Assembly (NCBI GenBank): GCA_028023455.1
Contig: JAQFVV010000022.1
Location: forward strand, 8,389,100-8,453,099
DNA: 64,000 nucleotides
Origin: Epiperipatus broadwayi
Lineage: Eukaryota; Onychophora; Udeonychophora; Euonychophora; Peripatidae
Direction: 5' to 3'
How positions within the stretch are numbered: position 1 is the first letter of the stretch; every line of letters starts with the position of its first letter. The notes under the pieces are model-generated. The model ran no database searches. It was not told where the DNA came from and saw nothing but the letters and a program-made list of their open reading frames with translations. The position numbers were made by a program, and so were the translations under genes. Below are positions 57,491 to 64,000 of the stretch, piece after piece.

Positions 57491-60400
57491 TGTGATTCTT
57501 ATGTTAAATTTTGAAAAAGTAATTGGCCCAGTGGACTCAAATATGGATTATTTGTAATTTTGTTTAGACTTCCTGCAAATAAATATTTATTTAAGAAATT
57601 GCTCATAGTTGTTCTTTCACATCATTCCACTTATCAAACAGAAACAATTACACATATTGATTAAAATTTAAATGCTCATAAAATATTATACAATTATTTT
57701 GTGTATTTGCTAAAAGAGTACATGACATTTTAATTAACGAGTCACTTTATTGAATTATTTAAGCATTAGTATTACGTATAAGAAAGATGTATTTGCTTAA
57801 CAAAGTATTACTATTGGATTTATTTGGATCACATTAATTAATTTGATATGTTATCATATTTAGTGTTTTATGATAAGATTTAATTTTACAAGAACCTAGT
57901 TCATATTTAGAAGATGTAAGGAGATTTATTCTAGAATGTTTAGGATGGTTACGAAATCCCTTACCCATTCTTAATATCCAAGTGTAATCCTAGATTATTT
58001 TTATCTTATTCTAAAATTAAGAGGTCATGTTATATTTTATTTAAATTAATAATAAATTTATTAAACCCACATTGATTACGCATGTTATACGCATATTGTC
58101 GAGGTTATAGCCTCAGTAAATATTAAATTAATAATATTATTGTTATTGCCATAATTATGATAAGACATTAGCTTAGTGGAAGTGTATGTCCCATTTATTT
58201 TATTAACTAGGATTGCATTCAATGTTGGATAAATTTAAATAGAAAAATTTATAAGATTATATTGCCCTGAGATACCCTGATTTAATTTACTGGACCATAT
58301 TATTAAATTTATTATTTTATTTTAATATTACAATTTTACATTCAAAGATGGATCTTAAGTAGCAAAAATTTTAAAGAGCATTTCAAAATTTAATAATAAG
58401 AATTAAATAATATTTTTATCTGATTAAAGCAATGAGATGCTTAAAAGATCTTTAAAAAATGGATTTTTAAAAAAAGGTAGTTGTATTAGAAGAAAGAAAT
58501 TTAAATGTAACCTCAATGGTATATGTTCACAATATTAAGATTCTTTTACTTTTGCTAGAGTGAGTTGAGTTTTCTCTTCCTCTTGATTTATTAATAGTAT
58601 TACTTTGTATTTTTATATCTTATTACAATGCTTCTCCTATATATCTTTTTTATTGTGTATTTGTTATGACTCCCTAAGCATAACTTTGTCAAATGTTAGC
58701 TGTCAAGAGATGTTTTAGCGTATACTTCTACTGCTGTTTCATCTCTCTTCCTCTTTTTTTAGGTTACAATATATATATATGAAATACTATACTTTTTTTT
58801 TTTTTTTATCAAAATAAAAAATAATTGTTGTTAACATCTATTTAAGTTCGTTTATTATGAATAAACAAATATTTCACAATTAATCTTCTCATTTTAAATT
58901 TTTTTGAGCTTACTTTTTTAGATGATAAATTTTTTCTCATAGCAATCTATAAGGATGGATGTTAGTATTATCTGCTTCGTATGCTAAAATTTTTCAGCAT
59001 GGCCCTACTTATGTACATATTTTAAGAATATTTCAATATCATTGGTGACTAATAAAGTGTTTACAAAACTTTTTTAGTTACTGAATTCTCATTGTTCATC
59101 TTATAATATATTTATAGATGATTAGCACTTGTGAAGTGTATAAATAATCTGCAAAAATCTATTTCATTTCTCTTAACTGAACAATGTATGATATTGATGC
59201 AAATCTCTGTATTTCAATGTATGCAGATATGTAGATAAAAACAGTCTTTAAATAACCCACTGCAGGAAAAAGCCACGCATCAACATCTTTTAAAGAAACT
59301 GTGAAGAAGATCTTACTCATTACACTTTCAAGTTGCTATGTAGTGAGTGTTGGGTATTTTCTATCTTAGTTTTTAGTTAGATATAAATAGATAGCCATTT
59401 ATCGACCAATATTGGATGTTTAGCTTGACTGGTTATAAATCAAATACATGGGGGAAAAATCCTAAACTTGATTGGAATCTGAAGTAATAATTCCAACTTT
59501 TTACCCAAACTTGCAATTTTTTAATAGTTGTTATTAATTTTTAGATAAATGTCTCTAAGGAAAGCTCATTGAAAACAAATTGTATATAATCTATTTAATT
59601 ATTAACTTACGCCTGAGAAAAAAATATTGTTAGAAATTATAATGAAATAAAACTGGTCTATGCTATAAGCATACAAAATTTTTTTTTTTTAGAATACAAT
59701 TTGAAAGACTGTTGTTAAATGAAAAAAAATCTAAACTAATTGAAATTGTCCAGCTAATGACAAAAACGTCAGCTATTTTCTAAACGGGGAACATAAAATC
59801 ATAGATATATCAGGCTATCACAATTCAACCCCCCCTCCAAATATTAAGTCTACACAACATTTAAAGTGTCGAATACTTTAACATCGTGTTTGTTATTATT
59901 TATATGCACACGCAAGCATAAACGTATAATTGTTAAGATTTATGTAAGTATGTATAATTAAAATAAAAAGTTTGGAGAATGACCGTGTTTTGTTAAAATG
60001 TTGTTAGTCAATCCTGCTGTAATGCTAAGAATTAGTTGAAATCTAATTTGTCTGCAGTTCGTCCAGACCGTTACAATTCTTCTCCTTGAGGATCAATAAC
60101 TGCTACATTCTCAGTGGAAGGAGTGATTGTCTAGCAAAGCTGCTCCCTCACGAAGTCACACAAAGAAACCTGCTGATACTCAGGGGAGGCTGCTAAGATA
60201 TACAGCTTAGGAGCCACTTTTTTCAGACTATAAACAGCTAAATCTTTTCTTCATCTTACATCTGAGACCCTGTCAAGACTGCTTTCTTGTACTTAAAATT
60301 TATTTGAGCAAATGTTATTCGGTCTACTTATTAAATAAATTGGTTTAACTTTATAATGATTAAATATAAACTATTTTTTGCTGTTAATCCTTGTTTTTAT

Positions 60401-60794
60401 AATATATATATAGATGAAAAGATAAAGTTATTTTAATAGGTAGACCACTGCAAAGGTAATGTCTTCCAATAGTCCCTTATAAAGGGATAGTGAAGTAGAA
60501 GGTATTATTTATTAGTACGGCTATTTCCTTGGTATGATCGGTTTTTCCATTTTTATTTTACTCTCTAGCTAAGGATATGCAGATAATCAATTACTGACCA
60601 ATGGTGGCTGATAAATTGGGTTGGCTCAGTTAGTTAGATCATAAGAGACTTTGAATGAATTTCATTTTGCTTGGATTATAATCGCAGGTTACAGTCAGTC
60701 TTGCTGCACTATTTCTATACAGTATGATTTTTATTATAATATATATAATATTTAAATACAAGTATATTGTATATAATTTTAAGCTAAATGTAAT
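57491..60794. other. A+T-rich DNA; one foldback-family scrap and one unassigned patch
   Basis: 58,045-58,125 carries TTATTAAACCCACATTGATTA, then TATACGCATATTGTCGAGG and TATAGCCTCAGTAAATAT, a rearranged copy of the 43.8-kb foldback family. A less A/T-biased patch at about 60,020-60,300 has no recognised content. A tRNA A-box-like sequence lies at 60,622-60,641. Confidence 0.45.
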
Positions 60795-60985
60795 TATAGG
60801 GGATTTAAACCCCCTTTTGTCATTCACTCCGTCTTATACATCCGATACACATGACCATGTACATACGAAAAAGGTAAATGATTTCCAATGTATGTATTTC
60901 GTGCTGAACTAGCACTCATCAGTTGGTCCAGATCATCATCTTCCACATACAAATATATAATCAGTGCTTGGTTTATATTAAGATA
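60795..60985 (-). repeat. R1 interspersed repeat, copy 7
   Basis: Begins at the tRNA-like end (on the minus strand GGGGGTTTAAATCCCC) and continues to ATGATGATCTGGACCAACTG and the CTATCTTAATATAAACC border. Immediately followed by copy 8 in the opposite orientation. Confidence 0.7.
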
Positions 60986-61004
60986 GCAAATATTTAAACA
61001 AGAG

Positions 61005-61184
61005 CTTTGAAAATGCCATCAAATGATATGGATGGCTGAAGAGTGGATAAGGTTGAAGCCTGTCCATTAAAGTTTGAAGATTTGCTATATTAATATAAAC
61101 CAATCACTAATTATATATGTGTGTGGGAGATAATGATCTGGACCAACTGATGAGTACTGGTTCAGCACAAAATACATATATTGA
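61005..61184 (+). repeat. R1 interspersed repeat, copy 8, truncated at PLE-1
   Basis: Runs from GGATGGCTGAAGAGTGG through AAGCCTGTCCATTAAAG and GATCTGGACCAACTGATGAG to GGTTCAGCACAAAATACA, then stops where PLE-1 coding sequence starts. The tRNA-like end is missing. I did not find it on the far side of the PLE. Confidence 0.7.
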
Positions 61185-62290
61185 AGTGCCATGAAGACCA
61201 GTAATAAATGGTAGAGGTCCATATTTTGATAAAACCTCAAAATGATTAGAAATAATATTTTTAAAAAATACATTAATAAAAAAAGTAGTGATCATGTAAT
61301 GTTTAAAGGTTTAATACCAATCCTGACTGATAGGAAGGTGATGGCTATGGTTATAAAAGAACAAAAGACACCAAAAGGTATGGGTGCTGAACTGAGTTTA
61401 GACCCATATGACTATATAAGCTATTGAGCTTAGATTGAAAATATTTGTGTGTTTTCAATTTTATTCTCGTAGTTATGTAGAGATAAAAGGTGGCTGCTGG
61501 AGGGTTGCATTAGATCCTAAGATCTAGGTGCAGTCCTCTCAGATCCAAGACTCCTCACTGATGAAGACCACAAGCCAGAAACTAGTTTGGGGATATTGGA
61601 TGAGTAGGTACTAGATAGGGATTTTATGTACAAGCCTTCTGGCATCCATTGATTACTCTGTCTTGCTTTGAATAGCACTACTGTATGGAGAGAGAGTTTT
61701 GCCTATTTTAAAAAAAGTAGTGCCTATATAAATAATTAATTAAAGTGATTGAAGACAAAAAAAATTAGTAATTATGATAAATATAAATTGACAGTTGTTA
61801 AGATAGATATAGTGACAATGTATACAAATATGGATGTAGAGAAAGTAATAGAAATGGCAATTAGTAAATATAAACATGATAAAGAAAAATAAATAGAAAT
61901 ACCAATAATAAAATTAAAACAAATTATGGAAATATGTTGTAAAAACATTTGAATTTAATGGAGTATATTTTAAGCAGAAAAACCAGGTTATTGATAGGAA
62001 GGGCATTAAGTGGGATATTAAGAAATATATATATATGAAATAAATGGAAAAAGTAATGATATTAAAAAGATATGTGGATGATTACTTGTTAATTTATAAT
62101 AAAAGGAAAAGGCAGATAGATAGATATTTAGAAAAAATTAATAAATTGGATGAAAATATAAAATTTACAGTAGAAAGAGAAGAAGATAATAAGTTGTCAT
62201 ATTTGTATATATTATTAAAAAAATCATATGAAAAAGGAAAATGTTGAATAGAAACATCAGTATTTAAGAAAATGAATATATAATAATATA
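61185..62290 (+). pseudogene. PLE-1 reverse transcriptase, split by an insertion
   Basis: Before the insertion: P, stop, RPVINGRGPYFDKTSK, stop, LEIIFLKNTLIKKVV (61,190-61,290), the RPIVS-type motif and following helix of PLE RTs. After it: KIDIVTMYTNMDVEKVIEMA (61,801 region; first catalytic Asp, usual form DV-x-SLYTNIP), NGVYFKQKNQVI, a short shifted GRALSGILRNIY in place of G-x-AMGSPLSP-x-x-AN-x-YM, then RYVDDYLLIY (catalytic DD, 62,070-62,099) and FTVEREEDNKLSYLYILLKK. The thumb continues with NVDNKYKISSSSSRVHRAIN and EYPEKIIEKSI (62,310-62,490). The order is that of PLE RTs, which are related to telomerase RT. Confidence 0.85.
61291..61709 (+). mobile_element. Retroposon family P, copy 4, nested in PLE-1, 13-bp target duplication
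   Basis: Flanked by exact AAAAAAAGTAGTG at 61,278-61,290 and 61,710-61,722. Removing it brings PLE-1 RT motifs together in the expected order. The 3' half (about 61,480-61,709) is the part shared with 17.1, 19.5 and 34.7 kb, including CACTGATGAAGACCACAAGC and the terminal CTACTGTATGG, AGAGTTTTGCC. The 5' part contains a short TAGTGATCATGT(A/G)ATGTTTA segment that is also in the 17-kb copy but on the other side. A 61-codon frame at 61,242-61,427 crosses the junction and is not a gene. Confidence 0.8.
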
Positions 62291-62633
62291 ATGAATTGGA
62301 ATTCTAATGTGGATAATAAATATAAAATAAGTAGTAGTAGTTCAAGAGTTCATAGAGCTATTAATCATTGTTCAAATAAAGAACAATATAAGAAAGAGAA
62401 TTAATAGTTAAAGAGTTTAATACAGAAAATGAGTATCCAGAGAAAATAATAGAGAAAAGCATAAAAATATCAGAAAAAAGATATAAATGAGAAGATGAAG
62501 AAGAGAATGAAAAATATAAGTAAGATAGAATAAAAAGGGATGAATATATAGGGATTAAAACATATAGTATTAATATAGTAAAGAATATTAATAAAATTAT
62601 TAAAAAAATGAAAAAATAAATAAAAAATATAAT

Positions 62634-63020
62634 GTGATTAAATATAAGTTAGTGATTAAAAAAAGAAATATAATGGTTATATTAGATAATAAATATATTA
62701 AAGGAATAGAAAAAAAACATATAAATGGAGCATATGAGATAAAATGTAGATCATGTAAGAATAAAAAGATAAGAACTAAATATGTAGGAGAAACAAAAAA
62801 TTTAATGTATACAAGATTGATTCAGCATAGGTATGATAAAAAATCACCAATTTATATGCATTCTATAGAAACAGGACATATATTTGAGAAAGATAGCATT
62901 AAAATGATTGGTTATACTAATAAAAGAAGATAGAAAAATAAAAGAAGCTATATTAATTAATAAGATAAAACCAAATCTAATTAGAGATGGAAGGGTAAAG
63001 ACATTATTTTTATACAAATA
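62634..63020 (+). pseudogene. PLE-1 GIY-YIG endonuclease
   Basis: A 99-codon frame, then a frameshifted end. GAYEIKCRSCKNKK corresponds to the VYKIPC-x-x-C opening, YVGETKNLMYTRLIQH to the Y-I-G-E-T / R-x-x-x-H core with the catalytic Arg, and SIETGHIFEKDSIKMI to the ETGH segment. After the stop at 62,933 another frame continues KIKEAILINKIKPNLIRDGR, the usual KEA-x-x-I-K end. The nuclease opens target DNA for insertion in active PLEs. Core residues are largely intact although the frame is broken. Confidence 0.8.
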
Positions 63021-64000
63021 TTAGTAATAATAGAATATATAAAGTTTTTTTAAAAATAAAAAGTTTAAGGAATAGATAAAAAGTTAAAGAAATTGGTTAT
63101 AGAGGAAGTTACATTAAAGAAGTATATGAAAAAGAGGCTAAAGAATTTAAAAAAGAGTTAGATATAAATGTAAAAAGGAAGAAAAAGATTATGAAGAAGT
63201 GAGTAAAATAAATAAGTAAATTAAAAATGAAAATAAATAGGAATAGAAATAAATAACAATTATTAATAAAAGAATAAATATGGATAAATAATAGAAAGAA
63301 AGAACAGAAATTGGATTAATAGGTACTAAAATAAAAAAATAAAAAATGATATATATATATTAAACAATAATGTAGAATGATAAATAGGATAGAAGAAGAA
63401 ATAAAAAATAAGAAATAGAAATAATAAAGAAATAATAAGAAAATAATAATTAGGAAATAAGAGAAGTAAAGGTATAGAAGTAAAAAAATGATTATGAATA
63501 ATAATGTAAAATATGTATTTTTATATGTATATAAACTAATGATTATATGATTATATGTAGCTCTGATGAAGACTGCAGGACAGTTGAAATTGTTAAAAAA
63601 TGAAGGAGTAATATAAAAATTGCATTAAAGTGTATATGAGATTTATAAAAAAAGTAATATATATATGAATATATGAAGAAATGCAAACAAAAGTAAAGGA
63701 GAAGATATAAGAAGTATACTATTATTAAAAATAGTTAAGCAATCCTTAAGAGTCTTGATATTAAGAGGTCCCAGTAAACAGTAAAAATATAAAATTTTTA
63801 AAATTATATATAAAAAAAGTGCAAATATTTATTGTGCATTTGTTTTGAGTAAAAAACAATTAATTTGGAATAGATGTATTTCTATTTATTTTAGACAGTT
63901 TATGTTCTTGGAAAATTATAAAATACATTTTAATATCTTTTTACATGATTGATTGGTTCCTGAAAATCAAGTATAAAAGAAATTCCTGTAAAAAAGTACA
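63021..64000. other. PLE-1 3' flank, purine-rich low complexity
   Basis: To about 63,500 the plus strand is almost all A and G with T (AATAAGAAATAGAAATAATA type). After the CTGATGAAG motif at 63,563 the sequence is ordinary A/T-rich DNA with nothing recognised. Confidence 0.5.

Larger units (their letters stand above)
61185..63600 (+). mobile_element. Penelope-like element PLE-1, decayed, with nested insertion
   Basis: A plus-strand PLE body. RT is interrupted by retroposon P4 (61,291-61,709); the GIY-YIG nuclease ends near 63,020. About 550 bp of purine-rich 3' sequence follow, ending with CTGATGAAGACTGCAGGACA (63,563 onward). The 5' limit is set by the truncated R1 copy 8. Many stops and shifts, so inactive. 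The element's A-rich, AGA/GAA-rich codon use is even more biased than the surroundings. Confidence 0.85.

Noticed and set aside
61242-61427. 61-codon plus frame upstream of the PLE RT
   Set aside because: It crosses the junction between PLE-1 and the nested retroposon, so it is not one gene.
63021-63500. Purine-rich tract as a coding continuation of the PLE
   Set aside because: All frames are dense with stops and the GIY-YIG C terminus is already complete near 63,020.

Overview
The window reads as a very A+T-rich (roughly 70-75% by eye) stretch of a metazoan nuclear genome, most likely an invertebrate. No bacterial or organellar organisation is visible and no convincing host protein-coding gene was found. 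Everything with recognisable protein homology is a broken mobile element. The species cannot be named from this sequence.

The coding relics are: (1) three copies of one APE-endonuclease non-LTR retrotransposon family (LINE-A, 8.2-11.2 kb minus, with an 888-codon open frame; LINE-B, 20.2-23.3 kb plus, heavily broken; LINE-C, a 3' scrap at 42.9-43.3 kb plus); (2) an RTE-type LINE at 26.3-27.8 kb minus and a second 3' scrap of the same family at 46.85-47.25 kb minus; (3) the C-terminal part of another LINE at 33.9-34.7 kb minus; (4) two Penelope-like elements (PLEs) with RT and/or GIY-YIG endonuclease remains, at 61.2-63.0 kb plus and 47.46-47.94 kb minus; (5) a piggyBac transposase relic at 49.2-50.4 (possibly to 50.95) kb minus; (6) an internally deleted hAT element at 13.96-14.43 kb that keeps its terminal repeats, an 8-bp target duplication and a scrap of transposase.

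The non-coding repeats are equally rich. A ~450-bp interspersed repeat called R1 here occurs about eight times in both orientations and carries a tRNA-like module. A 200-420 bp retroposon family occurs at 17.1, 19.5, 34.7 and 61.3 kb. Two of its copies have clean 13- and 15-bp target-site duplications, and one of these is inserted inside the larger PLE. There are several foldback elements (32.6, 38.1, 43.8, 48.7, 48.9 kb) and many tandem duplications (periods 42, 64, 77, 102, ~300, 443 bp).

Three regions are unexplained: a G+C-richer block with internal duplications at 39.65-40.66 kb, a CpG-containing block at 31.3-31.6 kb, and a possible small structured RNA at 30.4-30.6 kb. Long intervening stretches hold only A/T-rich sequence and microsatellites. 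The layout is a graveyard of nested insertions, not an operon or gene cluster. The most informative signals are the nested retroposon/PLE pair and the tRNA-like R1 family.
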